Positions 35,813 through 45,562 are shown, counted from the stretch's first letter. The stretch is 64,000 bases of DNA from Euryarchaeota archaeon UBA557 (GCA_002503285.1 DARI01000006.1:1-64000); one strand, 5' to 3'. Notes: generated by a model from the letters alone, not told the origin. Program-made: numbers and translations.

Positions 35813-36454
35813 TTATTCTTTTATAAATCCAGAGGGAATGTCATATGATGTTTGAGATTTTGATTTTGAAAAAATAAATAAAATAACTGCAAGAATTGTT
35901 GTATTACAGAGCATAATTTGTCCAACTGAAATTAAAACCCATATTTTTTCCATTAAATCTATAGTATCGCCATAAGTATTAGTATAACCAAAATTGTATT
36001 CTGGAGTGATTCCTGGGCCAGTGTAAAACATCATAACTAGATGTATTTGACTAGTTACATAAATTACAAACCAGCAGATAGTCAATTTGAACCCAAGTTC
36101 CCTTTGACCGCTCCATAATGTTGGAACTGCCATTAATCCTAAAAAGAATAATATGATTCCGTAAATTGCATAGAATTTAGAAAAATTTTTGAAATTATCT
36201 AGATAATCAATTGTTTCATTCCAAAATTTATTACTTTCCTCCCAATCATTTATTTCTTGCTCCGTTCCGTTTTCGGGATAAATTTCTAATTCATTAAAAT
36301 CCCTAGGAACTTGATCTATTAAAATAGGAGTTAATACTCCAGATGCTATTTGAAATAACATTAAAAACATCATTATAGCCATAAATATAGCTAGACTTTT
36401 GAGCCACCATTTAGAAGGTTCAGGAATTGAATATGGTGTTTCGATGTGTTCCAT
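35813..36454 (-). CDS. Hypothetical four-segment membrane protein
   Basis: A 213-residue protein with four hydrophobic segments (near 20-45, 93-112, 127-145 and 172-198) and an acidic outside loop between the first two (YPENGTEQEINDWEESN). No motif is recognised. It precedes the archaellin-like gene by 58 bases on the same strand and might be cotranscribed. Confidence 0.7.
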   Translation of the reverse strand: MEHIETPYSIPEPSKWWLKSLAIFMAIMMFLMLFQIASGVLTPILIDQVPRDFNELEIYPENGTEQEINDWEESNKFWNETIDYLDNFKNFSKFYAIYGIILFFLGLMAVPTLWSGQRELGFKLTICWFVIYVTSQIHLVMMFYTGPGITPEYNFGYTNTYGDTIDLMEKIWVLISVGQIMLCNTTILAVILFIFSKSKSQTSYDIPSGFIKE

Positions 36455-36498
36455 TTTTCATAATCAAGATAAACATATATAAAATTCTATTTATTCAA

Positions 36499-36960
36499 CT
36501 AAATTAATATTCTTGATAGTTTCTCTGGTTGGGCCCTATTCTTAGTGTGTATACATTGTCTTGATGGGTTAACAATAAATCCATTTCTAAGGAAATTTCT
36601 TCCAAGAATTATTCGATGTTTCATTTTAGAACGATTTTGGAGACAGATTTCTACTTGATGGAATCTGCCTGCAATCTCTAGTTTTGTAGATATTACTGGC
36701 CTTAAAGTGGCATAGCCACTAGTATCTCTTACTTTTCTCCATCTCACTATTTCCCTAGTAAATGTGTTACCGTCTTTGATTAGTTTGAATTTCACATATT
36801 GATTATTTTCTTTATTAATTATTTCAATATCTAAAGCGTTAAGGGTATTTGACCATGCCCCAGTGTCTGTTTTTGCCATTATTAGATTAGTTTCCAAATC
36901 AGGAATTCTGACCCATTCTCTCCAGCCTATAATTACATATCCGACTGACATCATTTTCAT
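36499..36960 (-). CDS. Retropepsin-like RimK-associated protein (DUF785/RimB-like)
   Basis: A 153-residue protein with VIIGWREWVRIPDLETNLIMAKTDTGAWSNTL; the AKTDTGA motif is the Asp-Thr-Gly of retropepsin-like aspartic proteases. The later VEICLQNRSKMKHRIILGRNFLRNGFIVNPSR block is typical of DUF785, often called a putative ATP-dependent zinc protease. It is often linked to RimK-type ligases, but none is next to it here. Start may be Met1 or Met4. Not a full-length aspartic protease. Confidence 0.82.
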   Translation of the reverse strand: MKMMSVGYVIIGWREWVRIPDLETNLIMAKTDTGAWSNTLNALDIEIINKENNQYVKFKLIKDGNTFTREIVRWRKVRDTSGYATLRPVISTKLEIAGRFHQVEICLQNRSKMKHRIILGRNFLRNGFIVNPSRQCIHTKNRAQPEKLSRILI

Positions 36961-37052
36961 CGGAATTCCTTTTTATTTTTTATATCTCCTCTTTAAAAAT
37001 TTGATCTAAATAAATAGAATTATTCAAGTATGAGTGTTGATGGCCATACCTA

Positions 37053-38516
37053 ATGGCGAAAGGCGAAATACAAGAAGCTTTGACTTTTGATGATGTATTG
37101 CTACTTCCCTCTGAATCTTCAGTTCTGCCTGCTGAGGCGAATATTGAGACGCAATTGACCAAGAGTATAAGGCTCAACAATCCAATTATATCAGCAGCAA
37201 TGGATACTGTTACTGAATCAGGGATGGCGATTGCAATGGCACAAGCCGGCGGCATTGGAGTAATACATCGAAATATGACAATTGACCAACAAACTAATGA
37301 GGTTGATAAAGTAAAAAGATTTGAGTCAGGACTAATTTTAGATCCAGTTACAGTATCATCAGACATTACAATAGGAGAATTAAGAGAGATTAAATCAAAA
37401 TACGGATTTTCTGGATTTCCAGTTATTGATAATTCCAATAATTTGGTTGGTTTGATAACCAATAGAGACATTAGATTCGTTGAAGATGATAAAACTAAAG
37501 TTTCAGAAGTGATGACTACAGATTTGGTTACTGTCCCTGAAGGCGTTGATAAGGAAATAGCCAAAAAAATGCTTCATAAAAATAGAATTGAAAAGTTATT
37601 AGTTGTAGATAGTAGTGGTAATTGTGCCGGAATGATTACTGTCAGAGACATACAGAGAAATCGAGATAATCCAGATTCTTGTAGAGATGATCGAGGAAGA
37701 TTGAGAGTTGTTGGCGCAACAGGAACAGGTGAAAAAGGAGTGAATAGGGCATTAGCGCTATTTGCATCTGGTGCTGATGCAGTGGCAGTAGATACAGCTC
37801 ATGGTCACTCCCATGGAGTTTTAGATACTGTAAAGAAGATTAGGGAGTTGGGGGGCGACAAGGTTCAAATTATTGCAGGCAATGTTGCAACTGGAGATGC
37901 CGCTGAAGCACTCATTAAAGCCGGTGCAAATGCAATAAAAGTTGGAATTGGCCCCGGCTCGATATGTACTACTAGAATTGTATCTGGTGTTGGAGTTCCC
38001 CAATTAACTGCGATTATAAATGCCGTTAATGTTTGTAAAAAGTATGGAATACCAGTAATTGCAGATGGAGGAATAAAATATAGCGGAGATATTGCAAAAG
38101 CCATAGCAGCAGGTGCGGATTGCGTCATGGCTGGCTCTGTACTAGCAGGAACCAATGAGTCTCCAGGAGAAAATATTCTTTATCAAGGAAGATCGTACAA
38201 AGTTTATCGTGGCATGGGATCAGTAAGTGCAATGACTGAGGGATCTCATGAAAGATATTTTCAATCGGAGCAAGGAGATACACAAAAATATGTACCTGAA
38301 GGTATTGAAGGTAGAGTTCCCGCTAGAGGGCCTGTGGAAAATGTAATTTTTCAACTAATAGGTGGCTTAAGATCCTCGATGGGCTATACAGGTAATAAAA
38401 ATATAGAACAAATGAAAGAAAATTGTAATTTCGTAAAAATTACAAATGCTGGATTAGCAGAAAGTCATGTCCATGATGTCGAAATAACTAGAGAAGCCCC
38501 CAATTATAGAAGATGA
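37053..38516 (+). CDS. guaB: IMP dehydrogenase
   Basis: Converts IMP to XMP in GTP synthesis. The 487-residue protein has the IMPDH barrel: NPIISAAMDTVTESGMAIAMAQAGGIGVIHRNM, then the Bateman pair of CBS domains (about residues 95-205), then the catalytic Cys loop GPGSICTTRIVSGVG, and DGGIKYSGD. The C-terminal flap region contains YRGMGS. MsrA follows after 4 bases, suggesting one transcript. Confidence 0.97.
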   Translation: MAKGEIQEALTFDDVLLLPSESSVLPAEANIETQLTKSIRLNNPIISAAMDTVTESGMAIAMAQAGGIGVIHRNMTIDQQTNEVDKVKRFESGLILDPVTVSSDITIGELREIKSKYGFSGFPVIDNSNNLVGLITNRDIRFVEDDKTKVSEVMTTDLVTVPEGVDKEIAKKMLHKNRIEKLLVVDSSGNCAGMITVRDIQRNRDNPDSCRDDRGRLRVVGATGTGEKGVNRALALFASGADAVAVDTAHGHSHGVLDTVKKIRELGGDKVQIIAGNVATGDAAEALIKAGANAIKVGIGPGSICTTRIVSGVGVPQLTAIINAVNVCKKYGIPVIADGGIKYSGDIAKAIAAGADCVMAGSVLAGTNESPGENILYQGRSYKVYRGMGSVSAMTEGSHERYFQSEQGDTQKYVPEGIEGRVPARGPVENVIFQLIGGLRSSMGYTGNKNIEQMKENCNFVKITNAGLAESHVHDVEITREAPNYRR

Positions 38517-38520
38517 TTTT

Positions 38521-39042
38521 ATGGATGAGATAGTATTTGGTGGAGGTTGTTTTTGGTGTACAGAGGGGGCTTTGACTGGACTTAAGGGGGTGAATAGAGT
38601 CACTCCAGGATATTCTGGAGGATATCTAAAAAATCCAACCTATGAGCAAGTTTGCAGTAAGAAAACAGGGCATGCAGAAGTTGTTAAAGTGAGTTTTGAT
38701 CCTGACATAATATCATTAAAAAAATTATTAATGGTTTTTTTTACTTCTCACGACCCAACACAACTAAATCGGCAAGGCAATGACATAGGGCCCCAATATA
38801 GGAGTATCATTTTATTCAAAAATTTAGAACAGAAAGAAGAAATAAAATTAGTTATTGAAAATATACTTACTTTATATAAAAATAAAATAGTCACTGAAGT
38901 TGTAGAATTGAAGGAATTTTATGAAGCTGAAAAACATCATCACGACTATTATAGTAAAAATTCATACCAACCATATTGTGCAATGGTAGTTGCACCAAAA
39001 ATAAAAAAGGTTAGAAAAAAATTTGCACACCTTTATGATTGA
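38521..39042 (+). CDS. msrA: Peptide methionine-S-sulfoxide reductase
   Basis: Repairs oxidised methionine. The 173-residue protein has GGGCFWCTEGAL (catalytic Cys in GCFWC), GYSGGYLKNPTYEQVCSKKTGHAEVVKVSFDP, and TSHDPTQLNRQGNDIGPQYRS. The length and motif order are normal for MsrA. No MsrB is nearby. It follows guaB by 4 bases. Confidence 0.95.
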   Translation: MDEIVFGGGCFWCTEGALTGLKGVNRVTPGYSGGYLKNPTYEQVCSKKTGHAEVVKVSFDPDIISLKKLLMVFFTSHDPTQLNRQGNDIGPQYRSIILFKNLEQKEEIKLVIENILTLYKNKIVTEVVELKEFYEAEKHHHDYYSKNSYQPYCAMVVAPKIKKVRKKFAHLYD

Positions 39043-39209
39043 TATGTTTTAAAAGTTATTAGTATTAAATAATAAGTATTTGGATTGTAATTTTTAGCAC
39101 GTAATTTCTTATCACTCATTTTAGTGAAGATATATTCGGCAGAAATGATATTGTAGTAAATACGTAAATATTTGTATATATTTAGGGTAACCTTCAACTG
39201 TCAGGAAAA

Positions 39210-39647
39210 GTGCATCGGGATGTGAAACATGACGGAGGTAGTCAAGATGATCATTCAGATAAGGCATGGGCAATACACGCTGCCATTATTGGATTAAACT
39301 CCGGTAATTTATTATTTAGAGGATTAGAATTAGATCAAGATAATCCTGAACTTTTGACTGTTATTTGCCTATCTACACTTGCTATTGCTTTACCATTTCA
39401 GGCTATTTTTTTCCTCATTAATTCCCATATTCAAGAAACAACCAATGTACATGAGTTAGAGTATCAAATGTTACTAAGATTATCAGTTATCTGTCAAACA
39501 GTTTCTTACTTTTCACTAGTAAGTATTGGCATATTGATGTATACTACTCATATGTACATTGGGCTTTCATTTACTGCAGGTACAGTAATTGCATTTTTCT
39601 TGTTAAAATCTGCCTTAAATCAGGTAGACAGATTAGCTAAATTATGA
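39210..39647 (+). CDS. Hypothetical membrane protein, about four segments
   Basis: A 145-residue protein read from GTG 39210, with AGGA just upstream and GTATATATT about 40 bases upstream. It has a hydrophilic N-terminus (HRDVKHDGGSQDDHSDK) then hydrophobic segments near 20-35, 48-68, 87-107 and 111-131. No family is recognised. It overlaps sixA by 6 bases in convergent orientation. Confidence 0.65.
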   Translation: MHRDVKHDGGSQDDHSDKAWAIHAAIIGLNSGNLLFRGLELDQDNPELLTVICLSTLAIALPFQAIFFLINSHIQETTNVHELEYQMLLRLSVICQTVSYFSLVSIGILMYTTHMYIGLSFTAGTVIAFFLLKSALNQVDRLAKL

Positions 39648-40088
39648 AAAATTTAAATCTTTTGGTTTTATTATTCTTTCTAAAATCCAATTGCCATTGT
39701 TTTCGTAAATTAAAGCTACTGATGCGGTTGGCATCTCGTGCCATTCACCAGTTAAAGTATTAATCAGTAACTCACAACCCGGATTATGTCCTAATATCAT
39801 AGTTGTACCATGATCATGACAATGTTCCAATGATAACAATAATTGATCAATTCCTGCAAGATATATCTCTGGCATGATTTTTATTTCGACTTCATTCGAA
39901 TCAAAATTCATTGCAGATAATGTTTCGAGAGTGCGTGTTGAACTGCTGACTAATATCAAATTTGGAAGAAAATTTATCCTAGATAATTCCTGATGAATTC
40001 TAGGTGCGTCATTCAAACCACGAGTATTTAGAGGACGATCATGATCATTTAGATTTAGATTCTTATGACTACTTTTAGCATGCCGCAT
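39642..40088 (-). CDS. sixA: Phosphohistidine phosphatase SixA-like
   Basis: A 148-residue histidine phosphatase. It begins with MRHAKSSH (the RH of the catalytic RHG-type motif), has DRPLNTRGLNDAPRIHQEL and SSSTRTLETL, and ends with LGHNPGCELL, which carries the second catalytic His. SixA removes phosphate from His in phosphotransfer proteins; the target here is unknown. It overlaps the membrane-protein gene by 6 bases. Confidence 0.9.
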   Translation of the reverse strand: MRHAKSSHKNLNLNDHDRPLNTRGLNDAPRIHQELSRINFLPNLILVSSSTRTLETLSAMNFDSNEVEIKIMPEIYLAGIDQLLLSLEHCHDHGTTMILGHNPGCELLINTLTGEWHEMPTASVALIYENNGNWILERIIKPKDLNFS

Positions 40089-40114
40089 TATTATTAATCT
40101 TTTTTTATTGATTG

Positions 40115-40909
40115 TTATTCCTCCGATTTATTGAAGATAGGTTTTCGTTTCTCTAGGAATGATGAAACACCTTCAGAAAACTCAGGCGACAAAGATGAAG
40201 ATATCATAAGTGCGCGTTCAAATTCCAATTGTGTTTCAAAAAAAGTAGATGTTGAAGCATCTAATAGTTGCTTAGTTGAACGTCGACTCATTATTGACCA
40301 TTTTCCCCATTTTTTTGCTATTTGTAAAGATTTATTTATTAATTCTTCAGAATTGCATATCTCATCAATAGCACCTAATTCAAGGGCTTTGTCACCATTC
40401 CAAACTTCATTATTGAAAAAGAATCTTTTGGATACTTGAGTTCCAACAAGTCTGGGAAGAAGCCATGTTACTCCTCCATCAGGAGATGCCCCTAAAGGAA
40501 AAAATGCTGCAGTTAACTTAGCATTTGATATTGAAATCCTATAATCCGTTGCAAGAGCTAATCCCAATCCTCCTCCTGCAACTGAACCATTTATTGCAGC
40601 CACAAATATTTTTGAAGAGCCACGAATTTTTATTAGCAATGAATGTAATTTACCAGTCATTTCTTCTACTAATGAACCTATATTACCTTCATCTATTGCA
40701 TCAGCAAATTCGTTAATTGATCCTCCAGCGCTGAAGAATTTTCCCGTTCCTGTAATAATTATAGATAAACATGAGTTGTCTTCCATTAGGTTTTCCAGAG
40801 AATTAATTAAAGTGTCAATATTATTTGAATTAAATGTATTTTTTGATGCATTTTTTGAAAGAGTTACTAATGCTACACCGCCTTCATGCCTTTCAACTGT
40901 TAAAACCAT
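40115..40909 (-). CDS. Enoyl-CoA hydratase/isomerase family protein
   Basis: A 264-residue crotonase-fold protein. It shows FFSAGGSINEFADAI, then AAINGSVAGGGLGLALATDYRIS (oxyanion hole) and FPLGASPDGGVTWLLPRLVG. The catalytic Glu of classical hydratases is replaced in the last motif by a SPDGG form seen in isomerase-like PaaG proteins. It sits near an aldehyde dehydrogenase and another crotonase, so a role in fatty or aromatic acyl-CoA breakdown is likely. Confidence 0.88.
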   Translation of the reverse strand: MVLTVERHEGGVALVTLSKNASKNTFNSNNIDTLINSLENLMEDNSCLSIIITGTGKFFSAGGSINEFADAIDEGNIGSLVEEMTGKLHSLLIKIRGSSKIFVAAINGSVAGGGLGLALATDYRISISNAKLTAAFFPLGASPDGGVTWLLPRLVGTQVSKRFFFNNEVWNGDKALELGAIDEICNSEELINKSLQIAKKWGKWSIMSRRSTKQLLDASTSTFFETQLEFERALMISSSLSPEFSEGVSSFLEKRKPIFNKSEE

Positions 40910-40977
40910 AATAACCCCTAGAAGTGTTTCTTTTTCAAATGCATGAATATCTTAAGATGTGGCGCTTCCGTCAGCAT

Positions 40978-42396
40978 ATGCAGAACCGCGAAAAGCTATA
41001 CATCAATGGAAAATGGGTAATTCCTGATGGAAAAGCAAAAATTGAAATTATCAATCCTACAAATGAAGAGAATATTGGCTATGTTCCTGCTGGTTCAACA
41101 AATGATATTGATATGGCAGTTGAATCTGCTAAACAAGCATTCAAGGAATGGTCAAAAAGTAGTATAGTAAAGAGAATGGAAATTCTTAATTCATTATCTA
41201 GTGCAATTAAGGAACGTGGAGAGGAATTGGCTCAAGCCATAACTTCGGAAGTTGGGACTCCAATAGGTTACTCTAGAACTGCAATGGTAGGAACCCCTAG
41301 AGTTGTGTCTCGTTCTTATTCAAAGATTTTAGAAAATTTTGAATGGTCAGAAGAGGTTCGAAATTCATTAATTATTAGAGAAGGGATTGGCGTTTGTGCA
41401 TTTATAACCCCCTGGAATTTTCCATTGCATCAAATAATTGGAAAGGTAGCCCCGGCTATCGCAGCTGGTTGTACTATGATCTTAAAGCCTTCAAAGGAGG
41501 CTCCAATTAGTGCATTTATACTTGCTGAGATACTGCATGATATTGGCCTCCCTGCAGGTGTCTTCAACTTAGTCTCTGGCCATGGATCAGAGATAGGAGA
41601 ATATCTGTCGAGTCATCCGGATGTAGATATGGTATCATTCACCGGATCTACAAACGCTGGCGTTGCAGTAAGTCATGCTGCTGCAAAGAGTGTTAAACGA
41701 GTAACATTAGAATTGGGCGGAAAGAGTGCTAATGTTATTTTAGATGATGCTGAACCAGAATTAGTTGCAAAAAGAGCACTTAGTGCCTGTCATCAAAATA
41801 ATGGTCAAACATGTTCAGCACTGACAAGATTAATAATTCCCGAACATATGAAGGAAGAAATATGTAAGATTATTGCAGATAAAAATGATTCATACACTGT
41901 CGGAGATCCATTGGATGAAAGTATACGTTGTGGTCCAATGGTGAGTAAAAAACAACAAGAAAGTGTAACAAAATATATTGAAACAGGAATTAATGAAGGT
42001 GCTTCACTGATATCAGGAGGCTTAGGAATGCCCATTAATATAGACAAAGGTTTTTTTGTGAAACCTACAATTTTTGCCGATGTTACCCCGAAAATGAAGA
42101 TATGGAAGGAAGAAATTTTTGGCCCAGTCCTTGTAATTGCGACATATGATAATGAAAATGAAGCACTTTTTCTAGCAAATGATTCAATTTATGGCCTATC
42201 CGGAGGAGTATGGTCCGATAGTGAAGAACGAGCTATTGAATTTGCCAAAGGGATGCGAACTGGTCAAATTAGTATAAATGGAGGATTTTTTAATGTTGAT
42301 GCTCCGTTTGGAGGATATAAAGAGTCAGGTAATGGGAGAGAATTAGGATTGCATGGGTTATACGAATTTCTAGAAATAAAATCAATCCAAAAATGA
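40978..42396 (+). CDS. NAD(P)-dependent aldehyde dehydrogenase
   Basis: A 472-residue enzyme that oxidises an aldehyde to an acid. Motifs: FITPWNFPLHQIIGKVAPAIAAG, SFTGSTNAG, the general-base Glu in LELGGKSANV, the catalytic Cys in NNGQTCSALTRL and KEEIFGPVL. The start is ATG 40978; a longer frame from 40924 lacks a natural N-terminus, and GAATATCTTAAG sits about 27 bases before ATG 40978 as a possible TATA box. It lies between two crotonase genes. The substrate is not evident. Confidence 0.93.
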   Translation: MQNREKLYINGKWVIPDGKAKIEIINPTNEENIGYVPAGSTNDIDMAVESAKQAFKEWSKSSIVKRMEILNSLSSAIKERGEELAQAITSEVGTPIGYSRTAMVGTPRVVSRSYSKILENFEWSEEVRNSLIIREGIGVCAFITPWNFPLHQIIGKVAPAIAAGCTMILKPSKEAPISAFILAEILHDIGLPAGVFNLVSGHGSEIGEYLSSHPDVDMVSFTGSTNAGVAVSHAAAKSVKRVTLELGGKSANVILDDAEPELVAKRALSACHQNNGQTCSALTRLIIPEHMKEEICKIIADKNDSYTVGDPLDESIRCGPMVSKKQQESVTKYIETGINEGASLISGGLGMPINIDKGFFVKPTIFADVTPKMKIWKEEIFGPVLVIATYDNENEALFLANDSIYGLSGGVWSDSEERAIEFAKGMRTGQISINGGFFNVDAPFGGYKESGNGRELGLHGLYEFLEIKSIQK

Positions 42397-42404
42397 TTAA
42401 TATT

Positions 42405-43250
42405 TTATCTTCCTAGCCATTTCGGACTTTTTCTTTCTAAAAAAGCTTTTACTCCGATTTCTTTATCTTCTGTATCAAAGAGTGCTACAAATTCTGAACG
42501 CTCTGTAAGAACTCCTTCTGTGAAGGGTAAATCAAGAGATGCCCTAATGGTCCTTTTTGCTACTTTGATGGTGTAGGGAGATTTTCGGGCTATATCCATA
42601 GCCAAGGACATTGTAGTTGATTCCAAATCATTTGATTCCTCCACCTTATTTACTAATCCGATTCTTAATGCATCTTCGGCCCCGATCATGTCACCAGTCA
42701 ATACAATTTCCATTGCTTTACCATAACCTAAGAGTCTGCACAAGCGTTGAGTGCCTCCACCTCCAGGAATTAGGCCCAAATTTATTTCAGGTTGCCCAAA
42801 CTTTGAATCCTTTGATGCTACCCTCATATCACAAGATAGTGCTAATTCAGTACCTCCGCCCAATGCAAATCCATCGATCATAGCAATAGTTGGTTTTGAT
42901 AAATTCCAAATTGCCTCCCATCCATTTTCTTCGAAAAACGGCCTTACTTGATCAGAATTTTTTCCCTCAAATTCTGAAATGTCGGCTCCAGCAGCAAACG
43001 ACTTCGGTTTTTGTTTAGTTCCTTCTGGCGCAGATAATGGTAAAGCCCCCTTTATTATGACAACTCTAATATTATCATCAGACTCTGCCCTTTTACATTG
43101 ATTTTTTATTTCTTCATGTACTTTCATATTTAATGAATTTAATTTATTTGGGCGATTAATAGTCCAAATAGAGACTAGTCCGCCAGAGGGATTTGAGTTT
43201 TCTACAAGAATATCTTCAACCAGTAATACGTCTTCCATATATCCCGGCAT
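42405..43250 (-). CDS. Enoyl-CoA hydratase
   Basis: A 281-residue crotonase. It has SFAAGADISEF, IAMIDGFALGGGTELALSCDMRVAS (oxyanion hole), and the catalytic Glu motif KFGQPEINLGLIPGGGGTQRL. All parts of the hydratase active site are present. It contains a 15-residue insertion (GALPLSAPEGTKQKPK) before the first motif. Start Met1 or Met5. Converges with the aldehyde dehydrogenase. Confidence 0.93.
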   Translation of the reverse strand: MPGYMEDVLLVEDILVENSNPSGGLVSIWTINRPNKLNSLNMKVHEEIKNQCKRAESDDNIRVVIIKGALPLSAPEGTKQKPKSFAAGADISEFEGKNSDQVRPFFEENGWEAIWNLSKPTIAMIDGFALGGGTELALSCDMRVASKDSKFGQPEINLGLIPGGGGTQRLCRLLGYGKAMEIVLTGDMIGAEDALRIGLVNKVEESNDLESTTMSLAMDIARKSPYTIKVAKRTIRASLDLPFTEGVLTERSEFVALFDTEDKEIGVKAFLERKSPKWLGR

Positions 43251-43289
43251 GCGCCATATGGCTTGAATAATACGGTCAAAAATATATTA

Positions 43290-44258
43290 CTAATCTTTTT
43301 GATTATTAAATTCATTATTTTGAAATGGAGGAAGGCCTGGAGGATTTGGTAATGGAGGAAGGCCTGGAGGATTTGGTAATGGAGGAAGGCCTGGAGGATT
43401 TGGTAATGGAGGAAGGCCTGGAGGATTTGGTAAAATCAAGTTTGGAGTAGGATCTAAATTATTATTCGACAATTTAGCATCATTTGAGGGAGTATCAATT
43501 TTAAGTGGCATTCTAACTTTTAATATTCTTTGGTGATCAATTCGGACATATGATATCCCATAAGGTATACTCGAGTCGGTTACTTTAGATTCGGAAATAA
43601 CTGTTAAACCGTGGTTTATACCTCTGAGTTGTTTTGAAATATCTTCTCCATCTTCGATACCCGCCCATTTATCAACCTTAGAAATTTTTCTCTTTGCTAA
43701 TTCTATTCTCCTTTCAATAGTAATTTTCTTCTTTAATTCGTCCCTAATAATTCTCTTTTCTCTGATAAAATTATCAATTTCTGATTCCATCTGTGATTGA
43801 GGATCTGAAGAAGCCACATATTTCATGGCTATATTTTTACCATCCCTATTTTCTAAATCATTTTCTGATAAAATCTCAGGGGAGGGCGTATCGATTAATT
43901 TTTGTTGAATTTTTGGAATATTTTCTTCTGAATTTGTAATTTTACGAGTGCGTCTTAATTTTTCCTCGCGGCGATAACTTGGCCCTTCTAATTCTAAAAC
44001 TGGAGCAGGTAATTCCAAAGGTTCTATTTTTTTTTCTATTTGGGCGGAGTAATTTATTTTTTGTTCGGTGATTTTTACTATGGAATTTCCACCTCCGAAC
44101 ATAAGTAGTGAAGTGAGAGATAATATCAATATTCCTCCGGCAATCTGAAACTCGATACCTTCTTTTACGATATAAACTAGATAGAAGGGGATACTAATGA
44201 ATAATAAGAACCAAATTAGTACTTTTGTCATTGACGGCATGGTCTCACCTATTGTCAC
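43290..44258 (-). CDS. Membrane protein with C-terminal proline repeats
   Basis: A 322-residue protein. Two N-terminal membrane segments (about residues 10-30 and 33-55) are followed by a charged, coiled-coil-like region (ESEIDNFIREKRIIRDELKKKITIERRIELAKRKISK), a small folded region and a tail of four NPPGLPPLP repeats. It resembles no family I know. The proline repeats are encoded by exact 27-bp units. It lies next to rdgB on the same strand, 18 bases away. Confidence 0.7.
   Translation of the reverse strand: MTIGETMPSMTKVLIWFLLFISIPFYLVYIVKEGIEFQIAGGILILSLTSLLMFGGGNSIVKITEQKINYSAQIEKKIEPLELPAPVLELEGPSYRREEKLRRTRKITNSEENIPKIQQKLIDTPSPEILSENDLENRDGKNIAMKYVASSDPQSQMESEIDNFIREKRIIRDELKKKITIERRIELAKRKISKVDKWAGIEDGEDISKQLRGINHGLTVISESKVTDSSIPYGISYVRIDHQRILKVRMPLKIDTPSNDAKLSNNNLDPTPNLILPNPPGLPPLPNPPGLPPLPNPPGLPPLPNPPGLPPFQNNEFNNQKD
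43327..43434 (-). repeat. Four tandem 27-bp repeats coding NPPGLPPLP
   Basis: Four adjacent units of 27 bases; three are identical and the fourth differs by one base at its end (43434). They encode the proline-rich tail of the membrane protein. Because the units are almost identical in DNA, the array is recent and could vary in copy number by replication slippage. Confidence 0.92.
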
Positions 44259-44276
44259 ACGAGAGGATTGTTCTAT

Positions 44277-44870
44277 TCACTTTGACGGATGTTGTAAATA
44301 TGTTAATAGCCCCCTTAAAGAATTACTGCGATGAGATATTGATGATTTTTCAATTTCGGTCATTTCGGAGAAGGTTCTACCTTTACCCTCGTGAGGAATG
44401 AAAATTGGATCATACCCGAAGCCACTTGTACCTACTTCTTTTTTTCCTAATTTTCCCTTACAGATTCCATTTGAATGATAGATTTTTCCATTCCAATCTA
44501 AAATGGTAACACATCGATATTCTGCACCCCTGTCTTGAGAATTTTCCAATAATTTTAAAATACCAGATAATCCTATTGTTTCAAATATAAATGAAGAAAA
44601 TACACCAGGGAAATTTTCTATTGAATCAATGAAAATCCCTGAATCCTCAACTAAAATAGCACAACCTTCTAAATCAGAATTCTTAATCATAGCCCGTGCT
44701 TGGATGATTTTTGATAATGCTACTTCCATTAAGCTATTGCATTGAGGTTCTATAAAATTTGGCCGATTACCATTTACGAGTAACCCCTCGACATCATATC
44801 CTAATTCTCCGAATAAAGTGCCTGCTTCTGCAATCTTATTTTTGTTTCCAGTTGCAAAAAGTATTTTCAT
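44277..44870 (-). CDS. rdgB: XTP/dITP pyrophosphatase (RdgB/HAM1)
   Basis: Removes non-canonical purine nucleotides. The 197-residue protein starts MKILFATGNKNKIAEA, has VEDSGIFIDSIENFPGVFSSF and SGFGYDPIFIPHEGKGRTFSEM, and SISHRSNSLRGL at the end. The family motifs are complete. It precedes the proline-repeat gene and follows bud32 by 8 bases, so the three may be one transcript. Confidence 0.95.
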   Translation of the reverse strand: MKILFATGNKNKIAEAGTLFGELGYDVEGLLVNGNRPNFIEPQCNSLMEVALSKIIQARAMIKNSDLEGCAILVEDSGIFIDSIENFPGVFSSFIFETIGLSGILKLLENSQDRGAEYRCVTILDWNGKIYHSNGICKGKLGKKEVGTSGFGYDPIFIPHEGKGRTFSEMTEIEKSSISHRSNSLRGLLTYLQHPSK

Positions 44871-44878
44871 TTTTTCAC

Positions 44879-45562
44879 CTATGCATGATATCTAACTCTA
44901 CCTCTAATTTCGTTAAAGCGAGATATTACTTCGCTGGCACTTATTATATCGGGCAATTTTGAATCGGATTCGGAATATCCCGATAACATAATATCTACAG
45001 CATTTTCATATTCTGAATGGCTGGAAGTGAGGCACTCATTGAGAACTTGTAAATCTAATCCCAAGTGCTCTAATTCTGGAAAAATTCGTGCCAACCCAAA
45101 ATCGATTAAATGTAAATTATCATATTTATCTATTAGTACATTATGAGTAGTTAGGTCTCCATGGGAAATTCCAAATTCATGTAATTTTCTTATTAATTTA
45201 CCAAATTTTTTAATTTTTTCCAAGGAATTTAAATCCTCATTTAATGAATCATAAAGTGGTTTACCTTCAAATCTGGAAATTAAAATCCAACCATTATCTA
45301 GATCCAAGTCATATAATGAGGGAGAGGGGAAATTATCCAATTGTAATCTTCCCAAAACTCTAGCTTCTACTGAAAGCCTTTGACGTGTTAATTTTTTATC
45401 TAATTTTGGTGTACGATATCCTCGTGGTGACCTCAGTTTCAAGACAGCTGATTTACCAAGCCATGAACCACTTGTAACTGTTGCTTCGGCGCCCTTATGC
45501 ATGACGATATCTTCTATCCACATTGGAATAGTTGCGCCCTCCATACCATTCGGATGTGACAT
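44879..45562 (-). CDS. bud32: Bud32/PRPK kinase (KEOPS subunit)
   Basis: Atypical small kinase of the KEOPS complex, which makes the t6A modification of tRNA. The 227-residue protein has HKGAEATV, SPRGYRTPKLDKKLTRQR (the Bud32 Arg/Tyr signature), a HGDLTTHN catalytic loop and DFGLAR. It stands alone; in many archaea it is fused to Kae1. The start may be ATG 45562 or a later Met at 45544, 45523 or 45502; the last begins MHKGAEA as in short homologues. It is divergent from nadA. Confidence 0.94.
   Translation of the reverse strand: MSHPNGMEGATIPMWIEDIVMHKGAEATVTSGSWLGKSAVLKLRSPRGYRTPKLDKKLTRQRLSVEARVLGRLQLDNFPSPSLYDLDLDNGWILISRFEGKPLYDSLNEDLNSLEKIKKFGKLIRKLHEFGISHGDLTTHNVLIDKYDNLHLIDFGLARIFPELEHLGLDLQVLNECLTSSHSEYENAVDIMLSGYSESDSKLPDIISASEVISRFNEIRGRVRYHA

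Noticed and set aside
36980..37564. A 194-codon minus-strand frame over guaB
   Set aside because: It lies opposite the well-supported guaB gene and follows its codon periodicity.
44879..45562. Reading the Bud32 gene as a general Ser/Thr kinase like the MORN-linked one
   Set aside because: The RTPKLD and HGDLTTHN signatures are specific for Bud32 of KEOPS.
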